64,000 nucleotides of DNA, taken from Paenibacillus sp. FSL H7-0331. GTDB taxonomy: Bacteria; Bacillota; Bacilli; Paenibacillales; NBRC-103111. The stretch is taken from positions 186,001 to 250,000 of the forward strand of contig NZ_MRTH01000012.1 in the NCBI RefSeq assembly GCF_001956045.1, in the 5' to 3' direction. How positions within the stretch are numbered: the first letter of the stretch is position 1; every line of letters starts with the position of its first letter. Positions 35,300 to 44,292 of the stretch are shown here, piece by piece. The notes below the pieces were generated by a model that had not been told where the DNA came from, made no database searches, and was given only the letters and a program-made list of their open reading frames with translations. The position numbers and the translations under genes are program-made.

Positions 35300-36190
35300 A
35301 TGAATATTGAGAATCTGGAAGCTTTCGTCTATGTAATCCATTTCAACAGCTTTAATAAAGCCGCTGACGCCTTGTTTTTATCTCAACCTTCAATTTCCGC
35401 CCGAATTCAATCCCTGGAAAGGGAATTAAATGCTTTGCTTTTTGAAAGAGAAGGCAAACAATTCACCTTAACGGATAAGGGAAAGCAGTTTTTGCCATAT
35501 GCCCAACAAATCTTGCAATCTTATAAAAAAGGTAAACAGCAGCTGCAGCATAAGAGCACATCACTTGATGAGTTACGGATTGGTTGCACAGTATCAGTTG
35601 CAAATTATTTGATTCCCGAGATCCTCCCTGTGCTGAAGGAGCGAATGCCGGATGTGCAAATTAAGCTGACCACCGCTCCATCTGAAGCTTTATTAGACAA
35701 GCTGCTAAGCAAGGAAATCGACTTAGGGCTTGTCCGCAATATTACTCATCCCCATATTCATTCCGTTAAATTTTTTGATGATCCTATTCGTCTTTTTGTT
35801 CGCCAAGAGCATGCCTTCGCCAGGATGGAATCCGTTACTGTTGAGGACGTTGTTAATGAACCTATGGTTTTTTTTGAATGCGGATCACTCGACTGGATGA
35901 AAATTCATAGGCTGTTCGAATCGCTGCACCTTCCGCCAAACATTGTGTATCATATCGATAATTTGGAAACGGCTAAAAAACTGGTGTTAAAAGGTGTCGG
36001 GATCAGCTTCTTGCCGGAGCTGTGTGTTCAAAAGGAAGTTCAGGAAAACCTGCTGGTACCGATAGAGCTTCCAACCTTAAACAGCCTTTCCCTTCGCACC
36101 AACCTGATCTCACTAAATGGAGAAGGCCTGCAATGGCACACCTTGTTTCAGGATACGGTCAAAGGAATCCAATTCAAGGCGCTTTGCTAA
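35300..36190 (+). CDS. LysR-family transcriptional regulator
   Basis: A 296-residue LysR protein: N-terminal winged helix with Phe-Asn-Lys-Ala-Ala-Asp-Ala-Leu-Phe-Leu-Ser-Gln-Pro-Ser-Ile-Ser-Ala-Arg-Ile near residues 17-36, and a C-terminal substrate-binding domain from about residue 90 (Leu-Arg-Ile-Gly-Cys-Thr). GGGGAC lies upstream of the ATG. It is the first gene of the flavin monooxygenase block and is oriented with it, 144 bp before the first monooxygenase gene, so it is the best candidate for its regulator. The effector may be a sulfur metabolite, by analogy with CysL/YtlI-type LysR proteins; that is inference. Confidence 0.87.
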   Translation: MNIENLEAFVYVIHFNSFNKAADALFLSQPSISARIQSLERELNALLFEREGKQFTLTDKGKQFLPYAQQILQSYKKGKQQLQHKSTSLDELRIGCTVSVANYLIPEILPVLKERMPDVQIKLTTAPSEALLDKLLSKEIDLGLVRNITHPHIHSVKFFDDPIRLFVRQEHAFARMESVTVEDVVNEPMVFFECGSLDWMKIHRLFESLHLPPNIVYHIDNLETAKKLVLKGVGISFLPELCVQKEVQENLLVPIELPTLNSLSLRTNLISLNGEGLQWHTLFQDTVKGIQFKALC

Positions 36191-36334
36191 CCTTTAATAG
36201 AATGTTTAAATGATTGGATAGAAAGAACCTATTGTCCTACCGGTTGACGCTGTTAATGGGCAATGATACAGTTTTAGTAAGATATTAAACCAACAAAACC
36301 TATAGGAAATATTTTGATTGAGAGGATGTTGAGG

Positions 36335-37351
36335 ATGGGACTCAGGTTAAGTATCTTGGATCAAAGCCCGGTAGGAGAAAGGGAGACAGCAAATCAGGCG
36401 TTTCTTAATACGATTAGGCTTGCGCAAAAAGCAGAGGAGCTGGGCTATTACCGGTTCTGGGTGTCTGAGCATCATGATTCGGATAAACTGGCAGGTTCTT
36501 CGCCGGAAGTACTTATAGCTTACTTATTTGCTGTTACGAAGCAGATTCGTGTTGGATCAGGGGGCGTGATGCTGCAGCATTATAGCCCGTATAAGGTAGC
36601 AGAAAATTTTAATGTTCTGGCTGCTCTTGCTCCAGGACGTGTCGATCTTGGGATAGGCAGAGCACCTGGGGGCTTGCCGCGTTCCACTCGAGCGCTTCAG
36701 CAGAACGAATCCGGGAACAGTCCATCGTTAGGAGATAAGCTCGTATTATTAAAGCGATTGCTGGCTAATGAGCCAGATGCTGAGGATTCCTTGAATGGTG
36801 TCAGAGCAACCCCTCTACCAGAGCAGCCAGCCGACTTATACTTGCTCGGTGCCAGTGCAGAAAGTGCTGAGCTGGCGGCAAGTCTGGGTATTCCTTACGT
36901 ATTCTCGCAATCGATCAATGGAGAGAAAAAAACGATAGTTGAAGCGTTCGGGCTATACCGTTCGCATTTTCAGTCAGGATACCTGAAGCAACCCCAAGCA
37001 ATTCTCGCGTTATCCGTCATTATAGCTGATTCCGACGAGGAGGCAGAGCAGCTGGCCGCTGCTAATTCGAAGATTTTCAAAATTCATTTGGAAAGCGGAC
37101 GCACCTTAACGGTGAAAAATAGGGAGCAGATCGAGGAATACGGACGGCAAACAACTGAGCCTTACACCATCCAGGAAACGCAGGCAAATATCATCTATGG
37201 TTCCAAAGAGACAGTGCGCCAGAAGCTGATAGCCATTCACAACGAATATCAAATCGGGGAGATTATTGTGACTGTGGCATTAAATGAGTTTGCACAACGG
37301 CTGTATGCTTATGAGCAGCTGCAGGAGGCTTTTGCACAATTAAAGGTCTAA
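36335..37351 (+). CDS. Luciferase-like (LLM) flavin-dependent oxidoreductase, MsnO8-like
   Basis: A 338-residue bacterial-luciferase-fold protein. Leu-Ser-Ile-Leu-Asp-Gln-Ser-Pro-Val-Gly at the start, Trp-Val-Ser-Glu-His-His near residue 45, Gly-Ser-Gly-Gly-Val-Met-Leu-Gln-His-Tyr-Ser near 78 and Asp-Leu-Gly-Ile-Gly-Arg-Ala-Pro-Gly-Gly near 112 are typical of the YhbW/MsnO8 subgroup. Such enzymes use FMNH2 from a separate reductase and O2 on organic substrates, often sulfur compounds. ATG 36335 has GAGAGG nine bases upstream; in-frame TTG 36314 and ATG 36326 are less well placed. A TTGACG-17 bp-TACAGT promoter-like pair lies at about 36244-36272. Confidence 0.85.
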   Translation: MGLRLSILDQSPVGERETANQAFLNTIRLAQKAEELGYYRFWVSEHHDSDKLAGSSPEVLIAYLFAVTKQIRVGSGGVMLQHYSPYKVAENFNVLAALAPGRVDLGIGRAPGGLPRSTRALQQNESGNSPSLGDKLVLLKRLLANEPDAEDSLNGVRATPLPEQPADLYLLGASAESAELAASLGIPYVFSQSINGEKKTIVEAFGLYRSHFQSGYLKQPQAILALSVIIADSDEEAEQLAAANSKIFKIHLESGRTLTVKNREQIEEYGRQTTEPYTIQETQANIIYGSKETVRQKLIAIHNEYQIGEIIVTVALNEFAQRLYAYEQLQEAFAQLKV

Positions 37352-37375
37352 TGATTCCTATTATACGATTGCGAG

Positions 37376-38755
37376 GTGCTTACCATAGGAGACTTAAGAA
37401 AGTTGAAAATTGGAGCGATGCTGCACGGACCTGGTGGTCATATGGCAGCTTGGAGACATCCCGATGCTGTGGCGGACGCAAGTGTAAATTTTGATTTTTA
37501 TAAGCAGCTTGTTCACAAAGCCGAGGCGGGTAAGCTGGATTTGGTTTTTGTGGCAGACGGGTTGTATATTAACGAAATCTCGCATCCGAATTTTTTGAAT
37601 CGATTTGAGCCGGTTGCCGTTTTATCTGCTTTGGCAGGAGTGAGCTCACACATAGGGCTAGTCGGGACACTCTCCACCTCTTACAGCGAGCCTTACACGG
37701 TTGCCAGACAGTTCGCAACGATCGATATGATCAGCGGCGGTCGTGCGGGTTGGAATGCAGTCACTTCTCCCTTGGAGGGATCAGCTTTAAATTACAGTAA
37801 AACCGAGCATCCCTCTCATGAGCTGCGCTATCGAATCGCAGAGGAATATTTGCAGCTAACAAAGGGGCTGTGGGACTCGTGGGAGGACGATGCTTTTGTT
37901 CGCGATAAGCAATCCGGTCAATTTATAGATCCTTCCAAAATGCATCGGGTTAACCATCAGGGTGAATTTTATTCGGTGCAGGGCCCGCTCAATATAGCCA
38001 GATCCAAGCAGGGGCAGCCTTTAATCTTTCAAGCGGGATCGTCGGATGCGGGCAGAGATTTGGCTGCGAAAGAAGCCGATGCCATATTTACCGGACATGA
38101 AACGATAGAGGATGCCAAAAGCTTTTATCAGGATGTGAAAAGAAGGGCTGTCAAATTCGGACGTTCTGCCGGTGATGTACTGATATTCCCCGGTATTAGC
38201 CCGATTGTCGGGTTTACTGAGGAAGAAGCCAAAGCGAAGTATGAGCAAATTGCCAATCTTGTGGATATAAACGTCGCCTTACATTACTTGGGCCGGTTTT
38301 TTAATCATTTTGATTTTAGTCAGTTTCCGCTGGACGATCCGCTGCCGGATCTCGGGAATTTGGGGAGTGAAGGATTTAAGAGCACGAGCGATTTCATTAA
38401 AAAATTAGCAAAAGAAGAAAACCTCACCTTACGTCAATTGGCAATCCGAGTAGCTTCGCCAAGAGGCGGGTTTACAGGAACGCCCATACAAATTGCCGAT
38501 ACGATACAACGTTGGTTCGAGGAGGGAGCTGCGGACGGGTTTATGATCGGAAGTGCCGTTCTGCCGACTGGATTAAATGATTTTATTGATCATGTTGTTC
38601 CTATCTTACAAGAGAGAGGTTTGTTCCGAACCGAATACGAAGCGAATACGCTGCGTGGCAACCTGGGTTTGCCCTTCCCGCAAAACCGATACACCTTGGC
38701 AAAATTGAATAAAACGGAGTCTGTTGAAGCTGTAGCGGAGCATCATATAAATTGA
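37376..38755 (+). CDS. NtaA/SnaA/DszA-family FMN-dependent monooxygenase
   Basis: A 459-residue member of the nitrilotriacetate/dibenzothiophene-sulfone monooxygenase group. [17 protein letters not shown] near the N-terminus, [10 protein letters not shown] and [11 protein letters not shown] are family hallmarks. Relatives cleave C-N or C-S bonds using FMNH2 and O2; B. subtilis YxeK and YtnJ of this group act in sulfur-compound breakdown. The start is uncertain: GTG 37376 is used, but TTG 37403 with AGGAG 11 bases upstream also fits. It follows the previous monooxygenase by 24 bp. Confidence 0.88.
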   Translation: MLTIGDLRKLKIGAMLHGPGGHMAAWRHPDAVADASVNFDFYKQLVHKAEAGKLDLVFVADGLYINEISHPNFLNRFEPVAVLSALAGVSSHIGLVGTLSTSYSEPYTVARQFATIDMISGGRAGWNAVTSPLEGSALNYSKTEHPSHELRYRIAEEYLQLTKGLWDSWEDDAFVRDKQSGQFIDPSKMHRVNHQGEFYSVQGPLNIARSKQGQPLIFQAGSSDAGRDLAAKEADAIFTGHETIEDAKSFYQDVKRRAVKFGRSAGDVLIFPGISPIVGFTEEEAKAKYEQIANLVDINVALHYLGRFFNHFDFSQFPLDDPLPDLGNLGSEGFKSTSDFIKKLAKEENLTLRQLAIRVASPRGGFTGTPIQIADTIQRWFEEGAADGFMIGSAVLPTGLNDFIDHVVPILQERGLFRTEYEANTLRGNLGLPFPQNRYTLAKLNKTESVEAVAEHHIN

Positions 38756-38782
38756 ATTATTAAATTATAAAATAGAAAAAGC

Positions 38783-38847
38783 CTATTAGACGGTCTGCAG
38801 CGGCGTGTGATAGAGTAGGTTAAACGAATAATTCATACTAAAACAAT
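38783..38847 (+). promoter_or_regulatory. Promoter with conserved downstream element, copy 1
   Basis: CTATTAGACGGTC at 38783-38795 contains a -35-like TTAGAC; 19 bases later an extended -10, TGATAGAGT, follows. ACTAAAACAAT lies at 38837-38847, about 20 bases past the -10. The same two motifs with almost the same spacing precede the DinB/transporter unit. Confidence 0.55.
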
Positions 38848-38884
38848 ACGAATTATTGCATATGATTAAGGAGGAAAATGAAAG

Positions 38885-39952
38885 ATGAAATTTGCCTTAT
38901 TTAGCCTGATGATGAATATCCCAAACGCTGTAACCGGGGAAACCTTAACCTCACAGCAAAAATTTCAGAACGTGTTGAAGCAGGCAACTCTTGCCGAAAA
39001 GCTTGGCTATGATGCTTATGGTGTGGGTGAACGGCATGGCGCACCGTTCCTGTCCTCCTCACCGCCGTTGGTATTGACCGCTATCGCAGCCAATACGTCC
39101 AAGATTCGGCTGCTTACGACGGTAACGGTGCTAAGCGTACTCGATCCTGTAAGGGTGGCCGAGGACTATGCAACACTGGATCATCTCTCTGGAGGACGTT
39201 TCGAGATGATTATCGGCAAAGGGAACGACCCGCGGCACTATCCGCTTTTTGGCATTACCGAGGAAGAGCAGTGGGAGTCTCTTGCCGAACGGTATGCGCT
39301 GCTCAAGCAGTTATGGAATGAGGAGAATGTCAGTTGGCAAGGACGCTATCGCTCTCCGCTGAACCAAGTCACTACACAGCCGAGACCGTTTCAGAAGTCG
39401 ATTCCGGTGTGGCATGGCAGCGCATCAAGTCCACTGTCCACTGAGTTGGCAGCCAAATACGGAGAGCCGATTTTCTCATCCAACGGCTTTCATCCGCAGG
39501 CTAAATATAAAGCGCTGATCGACAACTACCGCGAACGCTGGGCCTACTACGGGCGAGATCCCAAAGACGCAGTTGTGGGGGCAGGTGGAGGGAGTTTGTA
39601 TCTGGCGAATACCAACGAAGAAGCGATCAAAAGCTTCCGCCCTTATTACGATGCTTTTCACAATACGGCATCGGCTAAGCACAATCAATCGCCCTTCAAG
39701 GATCTTGAGGATAATATTCAGAATGGACCTACTCTCGTGGGCAGCGCTGATCGTGTAATCGAAAAGATCCTAAATTACCACGAGGCTTACGGTCATCAAG
39801 TGCTCAGCATCAGTGTGGACGGCTTGACTGAAGCCGAGCAGCTTGAGCAGGTAGAACGGTTTGCCGCTGATGTCATGCCGGTTCTGAGACGCGAAATTCC
39901 AAGTACGGTTTGGGATAACAAACCGTTGACTCTGCAACCAGTTGCTCATTAA
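38885..39952 (+). CDS. Luciferase-like (LLM) flavin-dependent oxidoreductase, paralogue A
   Basis: A 355-residue luciferase-fold monooxygenase: Val-Gly-Glu-Arg-His near residue 46, Thr-Val-Thr-Val-Leu-Ser-Val-Leu-Asp-Pro-Val-Arg-Val-Ala-Glu-Asp-Tyr-Ala near 82 and Leu-Ser-Gly-Gly-Arg-Phe-Glu near 107 are conserved LLM features. AAGGAGG precedes the ATG. It has its own promoter region and a terminator behind it, so it is a single-gene unit. A close paralogue is encoded at 46379-47464; 48 of the first 60 residues are identical. Substrate unknown; needs reduced FMN from elsewhere. Confidence 0.87.
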   Translation: MKFALFSLMMNIPNAVTGETLTSQQKFQNVLKQATLAEKLGYDAYGVGERHGAPFLSSSPPLVLTAIAANTSKIRLLTTVTVLSVLDPVRVAEDYATLDHLSGGRFEMIIGKGNDPRHYPLFGITEEEQWESLAERYALLKQLWNEENVSWQGRYRSPLNQVTTQPRPFQKSIPVWHGSASSPLSTELAAKYGEPIFSSNGFHPQAKYKALIDNYRERWAYYGRDPKDAVVGAGGGSLYLANTNEEAIKSFRPYYDAFHNTASAKHNQSPFKDLEDNIQNGPTLVGSADRVIEKILNYHEAYGHQVLSISVDGLTEAEQLEQVERFAADVMPVLRREIPSTVWDNKPLTLQPVAH

Positions 39953-39992
39953 GGATAGAATTGAAACCAAGAAGAGGCTGCCGGACAACCGG

Positions 39993-40037
39993 AGACTTTT
40001 AGGTGCTGCAGCAGCAGCGTTCTGAAAGTCTTTTGTT
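39993..40037 (+). terminator. Terminator after LLM paralogue A
   Basis: AGACTTTTAG at 39993-40002 pairs with CTGAAAGTCT at 40022-40031 (one wobble), with GCTGC/GCAGC inside, then TTTTGTTT. Confidence 0.85.
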
Positions 40038-40110
40038 TGCTTTCATTAGGCTGTGGATGCCGAAGTTCCCGATTTACAATCGGTATTTGTTATTAATGAA
40101 TAGAAGAACT

Positions 40111-40173
40111 CTATTGGACGGTCGGAAACAGTCATGGTATGTTAAATATTAACTTAATACCAACTAAAACAAT
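40111..40173 (+). promoter_or_regulatory. Promoter with conserved downstream element, copy 2
   Basis: CTATTGGACGGTC at 40111-40123 holds TTGGAC; after 18 bases comes an extended -10, TGGTATGTT (hexamer TATGTT at 40138-40143). ACTAAAACAAT recurs at 40163-40173. The two motifs are 52 bp apart here and 54 bp apart in copy 1. Confidence 0.6.
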
Positions 40174-40231
40174 GTGATAAGTAGTAATTATGAGGCAATC
40201 ATTATACAAACAATTGTTGGGAGGGACCCGA

Positions 40232-40723
40232 ATGAGTTTAGAACAAATACCAGCATACCTCGACACGCATCGTTCATTGGTTCAAGCGATTGATGGACTT
40301 AGTCAGGAGCAAGTGAGATGGAAAGCGGCACCGGAATCATGGAGCGTAACAGAGGTCATTAATCATTTGACGGACCATAATATCGTCGTTTCGTTTCGTA
40401 TTCGTGATATTCTCGCGGATACTACAGCTCAACTGCCCGCTTTTAATCAAGACGCCTGGGTTAGCGGACAGAAAGCGAACGAAAGTGATATCAGTGAAAT
40501 CTTGGAAGCGTTCCGGGCTCTGCTTCAATATAACAGCTTGCTGTTCGGTCGATTGACCGAGAAGGATTGGGAGAAAACAGGCATCAATTTCAAGGGTGAA
40601 ACCGTACGCATCACCGATATCGTAGCCGGATTTATCAAACACGTGCATTACCATATCGGTCAGATAGATCGGATTAAGCAGGCATCGGCGGCTGTCAATC
40701 ATGCAGGGGCTGTACATTTGTAG
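40232..40723 (+). CDS. DinB/YfiT-superfamily protein
   Basis: A 163-residue four-helix-bundle protein. The metal-binding histidines are visible as Val-Ile-Asn-His-Leu-Thr-Asp-His near residue 45 and Val-His-Tyr-His-Ile-Gly-Gln near 144. The superfamily includes thiol S-transferases using bacillithiol or mycothiol, and maleylpyruvate isomerase; many members are uncharacterised. ATG 40232 follows GGGAGGGAC; an in-frame ATG at 40190 has no ribosome binding site. First gene of the transporter unit, which hints at handling of thiol conjugates. Confidence 0.82.
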   Translation: MSLEQIPAYLDTHRSLVQAIDGLSQEQVRWKAAPESWSVTEVINHLTDHNIVVSFRIRDILADTTAQLPAFNQDAWVSGQKANESDISEILEAFRALLQYNSLLFGRLTEKDWEKTGINFKGETVRITDIVAGFIKHVHYHIGQIDRIKQASAAVNHAGAVHL

Positions 40724-40776
40724 AATATGTTTGCGTAGTACGGATTGACGAGAAGACGAACACGAATAGGGGATAG

Positions 40777-42426
40777 ATGATGAAGACTATTTTGGGATCG
40801 AAATGGATCAAATCCACAGCGTTTTTCGTGGCTTTAACCTTAGTATTGGCAGGCTGCTCGACGAACAAAGGGGGGACGGAGGCCGAGAAGACGAGCGGCG
40901 ACAAAACGGAAGTCAGCAAGCCAGTCGAGGGCGGTACATTGACCTTCGCTTTGGCAACTTCGCCCGATAAACTGGACCCAGGTGCCAGTGGTTTTGCCGT
41001 ATCACATCGGGTGTTCCGGAACATATTCGACAGCTTGATTTTCCAAATGGCTGACGGCTCGTTTCAACCTTGGCTGGCGACCAGCTGGACCAAATCAGAT
41101 GATGGTAAAACGTATACGTTCAAACTTCGCCAAAACGTTAAATTTCAAGACGGTACCCCGTTTAACGCCGCTGCGGTCAAAGCAAATTTTGATCATGTCG
41201 CAGCAGTAACAGGACAAGCGCGTTCATTGCTGGGTCCTGTCTCGTCCTCGGAGGTTGTGGACGATTACACGATCAAGGTGAATCTTTCCCAGCCGTTTGA
41301 AGCATTTCTTAGTGGGTTAAGCTCCGCATTCCTCGGTATTTCTTCGCCGACGGCTATTCAGCAATTTGGTGATCAATATGTAAAACATCCCGTCGGAACG
41401 GGCCCGTTCAAATTTGTGAAGTGGACGGAGAACGATGAGATTACGCTTGAGAAGAACCCGGATTATAACTGGGGACCACCGGGTGCTGACAATAAAGGAC
41501 CATCTCACCTCGACAAGCTGACATTTAAGATTGTACCGGAGGAAGCGACCCGGATCGGCAGCGTACAAAGCGGACAATTGCTTGCCGCCGAAGCTGTACC
41601 GCCGCAAAATATAGCAGCTCTCAAAAATGATGCCGAGATCAAGGTGGATCAAGCGGCCACGAACGGAACGGCTTTCTCGCTTTACTTCAATTTACATAAT
41701 GAACCGTGGAACGATCCCAAGGCACGCCAAGCGGTCCAGCTTGCGGTAGATGTAGACACGATTGTCAAAACGCTGTATTTAGGTACCTATGAGCGTGCCT
41801 GGTCCTCGTTTACGCCTGGCTTACTGGGATATGATGCGACACTGGAGAATCGCATTAAGCCGGATGTAGCAAAGGCAAACCAACTGCTGGACGAACTGGG
41901 CTGGAAAAAGGGAGCCGATGGCATTCGCGAGAAGGACGGCAAGAAGTTGACCCTTCGCTATCTGGACGGATCGCCAAACCGTGAGAAGCGCAATGATATT
42001 GCCGCAATTGTCCAACAACAGATCAAGCAAATCGGCATTAATACCGTATTGAATATCACAAAGGACACGAATACACCGCTGTTGGATGGTTCTTATGACC
42101 TTTGGGGCAATTCACAGGTCAAAGCCGATCCGGATGTGATTCGTAATATTTTCCGTTCGGATAAGGAGTTTTCTAAAGGAGGCACGAATTGGGCACGTTT
42201 GGCTGATCCGGAAATCGACAAGCTTCTCGATCAGGGCGCTGCGGAATCCGATCTGCAGAAACGGAAGGCAATTTATGGGCAAATCCAGCAATACTTGATC
42301 CAAAAGGCTATTATTCTTCCAATCTACGTATTTCCTTATACGGTAGCTCATCCCAAAACAGTAGAAGGACTGAAATATGATCTGCTTGGTTACCCACTGT
42401 TCTATGATGTCAGTATCCGTAAATAA
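40777..42426 (+). CDS. ABC importer substrate-binding lipoprotein, peptide/nickel family 5
   Basis: A 549-residue extracellular solute-binding protein. The signal ends in Leu-Ala-Gly-Cys27, the lipidation site; a Gly/Lys/Glu-rich linker follows. The family signature Phe-Lys-Leu-Arg-Gln-Asn-Val-Lys-Phe-Gln-Asp-Gly-Thr-Pro-Phe is at about residues 112-126. Such proteins bind peptides, glutathione, opines or nickel. It is 53 bp after the DinB gene and starts the four-gene importer. The ligand cannot be read from sequence. Confidence 0.9.
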   Translation: MMKTILGSKWIKSTAFFVALTLVLAGCSTNKGGTEAEKTSGDKTEVSKPVEGGTLTFALATSPDKLDPGASGFAVSHRVFRNIFDSLIFQMADGSFQPWLATSWTKSDDGKTYTFKLRQNVKFQDGTPFNAAAVKANFDHVAAVTGQARSLLGPVSSSEVVDDYTIKVNLSQPFEAFLSGLSSAFLGISSPTAIQQFGDQYVKHPVGTGPFKFVKWTENDEITLEKNPDYNWGPPGADNKGPSHLDKLTFKIVPEEATRIGSVQSGQLLAAEAVPPQNIAALKNDAEIKVDQAATNGTAFSLYFNLHNEPWNDPKARQAVQLAVDVDTIVKTLYLGTYERAWSSFTPGLLGYDATLENRIKPDVAKANQLLDELGWKKGADGIREKDGKKLTLRYLDGSPNREKRNDIAAIVQQQIKQIGINTVLNITKDTNTPLLDGSYDLWGNSQVKADPDVIRNIFRSDKEFSKGGTNWARLADPEIDKLLDQGAAESDLQKRKAIYGQIQQYLIQKAIILPIYVFPYTVAHPKTVEGLKYDLLGYPLFYDVSIRK

Positions 42427-42446
42427 TTGAAAGGGAGGAAAGCTAC

Positions 42447-43373
42447 ATGACCGGAACCATCGCAACCCGCTTGTTGACCTCCTTGCTCGTTGTCGTCGGT
42501 TCGTCGATGCTGGTCTTTATCATTATGTATGTGTTGCCCGGCGACCCGGTACTTCAGATGCTGGACGGGAATGCAACAACACCGGAAGCGATCGCGGACA
42601 TGCGTCATCAGATGGGTCTGGATCAACCGTTCTATGTCCAGTTTTTACACTACTTCGTTGAGCTGCTTCATGGGAACTTTGGGGTATCAAGAATCAATCA
42701 TGATGAGGTGCTTCCCAAAATTTTGGCGCATGTTCCGGCGACGTTGGCCTTGACGCTCGTCAGCGCGGTAGTGTCCATCGTAATCGGAATCCTGCTCGGC
42801 GTCCTCTCTGCCATACATCGCAACGGTATTATCGATATTATGGCGAGGTTCGTCGGATTGTTCGGGATCTCGATGCCTTCGTTCTGGACGGGGATTTTAT
42901 TGCTGCTGCTGTTTTCCATTCAGCTGGGTTGGTTTCCGGCAATGGGCTCGGATGGTTGGGACACGCTTGTCCTTCCGGGTCTTGCCCTGGGATTGGTCGG
43001 AGCCGGTTTTATTGTCCGAATGGTCCGTAATACAATGCTGGAAGTGCTGGGAGAGCCATTCATACTGACGCTACGTGCAAAAGGGTTGGCGGAACGTGCG
43101 GTCATGTATCGACATGCCCTACGAAACTCGCTCATACCTGCGCTTACGATGATAGGCGTCATGATCGGTGAGCTATTGAGTGGAACTGTCGTGATTGAGA
43201 CCGTGTTTGCAAGGCAGGGAATCGGACGAATCCTTGCCGATGCGATCATAGCGAAGGATATGCCTGTTGTACAAGGTGTTGTCTTTTTCACGGCGATCAT
43301 CTATGTCGCTGTTAATCTGCTTGTGGATGTATCCTATACATTCGTCGATCCGCGCATTAGGCGGTCGCAATAA
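42447..43373 (+). CDS. ABC importer permease, DppB/GsiC type
   Basis: A 308-residue membrane protein with six helices. The DppB-type N-terminus (Val-Leu-Pro-Gly-Asp-Pro-Val) and the EAA loop region (Leu-Arg-Ala-Lys-Gly-Leu-Ala-Glu-Arg...His-Ala-Leu-Arg-Asn-Ser-Leu-Ile-Pro) are visible. GGGAGG is 10 bases upstream. Forms a heterodimeric pore with the next gene product. Confidence 0.92.
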   Translation: MTGTIATRLLTSLLVVVGSSMLVFIIMYVLPGDPVLQMLDGNATTPEAIADMRHQMGLDQPFYVQFLHYFVELLHGNFGVSRINHDEVLPKILAHVPATLALTLVSAVVSIVIGILLGVLSAIHRNGIIDIMARFVGLFGISMPSFWTGILLLLLFSIQLGWFPAMGSDGWDTLVLPGLALGLVGAGFIVRMVRNTMLEVLGEPFILTLRAKGLAERAVMYRHALRNSLIPALTMIGVMIGELLSGTVVIETVFARQGIGRILADAIIAKDMPVVQGVVFFTAIIYVAVNLLVDVSYTFVDPRIRRSQ

Positions 43374-43390
43374 GATGAGGAGGAACCGGA

Positions 43391-44275
43391 ATGAAAGAAG
43401 CAGCAGCCCTTAAACCGATGTGGAAGATCGAACGTAAAAGGATTGTGCGAAAATGGCATATTGGCACATCGGAGCTGTTTCTGTATGCTGCGGGACTGAT
43501 TGTGCTGTTCCTGATCGTGTGTGCGATCGCACCGCAGTGGATTGCGCCCTATTCCCCGACCAAGATGGATGTAGCTAATTTACTGAAGCCGCCCGGTGCG
43601 GGTCACTTGTTAGGAACAGATTATTTAGGAAGGGATGTTTTCAGTCTTGTCGTGTATGGAAGCCAGGATTCACTTCTGATCGGATTTGCATCCGTCGTGG
43701 TTGGCGGGCTGTCAGGTGCCACATTAGGGGCGTTATCCGGCTATATCGGAGGATGGATTGACCAAGTCATCATGCGGATTATTGAGGTGCTTATGACGAT
43801 ACCGGGTATTCTGCTGGCACTTGCCATAGCAGCCGCGCTCGGGCCGAGCTTGTTCAATGTTGTGCTGGCCATAGCTGCAGCAACAATTCCTCGGTACGCC
43901 AGAGTGATGCGCGGTCAGGTTCTCAGCATCAAAAACCGGCCATTTGTGCTCGCCTCGCGTTCGATCGGCAGCTCGGGTATCCGAATATTCTGGAAGCATG
44001 TGCTCCCTAATTCACTGGCTCCTTTTCTGGTTATGGCAACGATTGGTATTGGAACTTCAATTCTAGCCGGATCCGGGCTTAGCTTCCTGGGTCTAGGAGT
44101 TATAAAGGAAATACCAGATTGGGGGACAGTCCTGGCACAGGGACGAGGGTATTTGACGGTTGCCTGGTGGATATGCACGTTCCCGGGTCTTACCATTGCC
44201 TTGTTCGTACTGTCTGTTAACATCATAGGTGATTATATTCGGGACGTATTGGACCCGAAAAAAAGCGGCGGCTAA
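43391..44275 (+). CDS. ABC importer permease, DppC/GsiD type
   Basis: A 294-residue membrane protein with six helices. It has the DppC hallmark His-Leu-Leu-Gly-Thr-Asp-Tyr-Leu-Gly-Arg-Asp-Val-Phe and an EAA loop with Ala-Ser-Arg-Ser-Ile-Gly. GAGGAGGAACC precedes the ATG; spacing to the neighbours is 17 bp on each side. Confidence 0.92.
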   Translation: MKEAAALKPMWKIERKRIVRKWHIGTSELFLYAAGLIVLFLIVCAIAPQWIAPYSPTKMDVANLLKPPGAGHLLGTDYLGRDVFSLVVYGSQDSLLIGFASVVVGGLSGATLGALSGYIGGWIDQVIMRIIEVLMTIPGILLALAIAAALGPSLFNVVLAIAAATIPRYARVMRGQVLSIKNRPFVLASRSIGSSGIRIFWKHVLPNSLAPFLVMATIGIGTSILAGSGLSFLGLGVIKEIPDWGTVLAQGRGYLTVAWWICTFPGLTIALFVLSVNIIGDYIRDVLDPKKSGG

Positions 44276-44292
44276 ATCGCAGGAGGCGGCTT

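Noticed and set aside
37351..37500. A frameshifted start of the NtaA-type gene at ATG 37351 (TAATG overlap with the previous gene)
   Set aside because: That frame runs to a stop with no similarity to the family, whereas the conserved N-terminus is in the frame starting at 37376.
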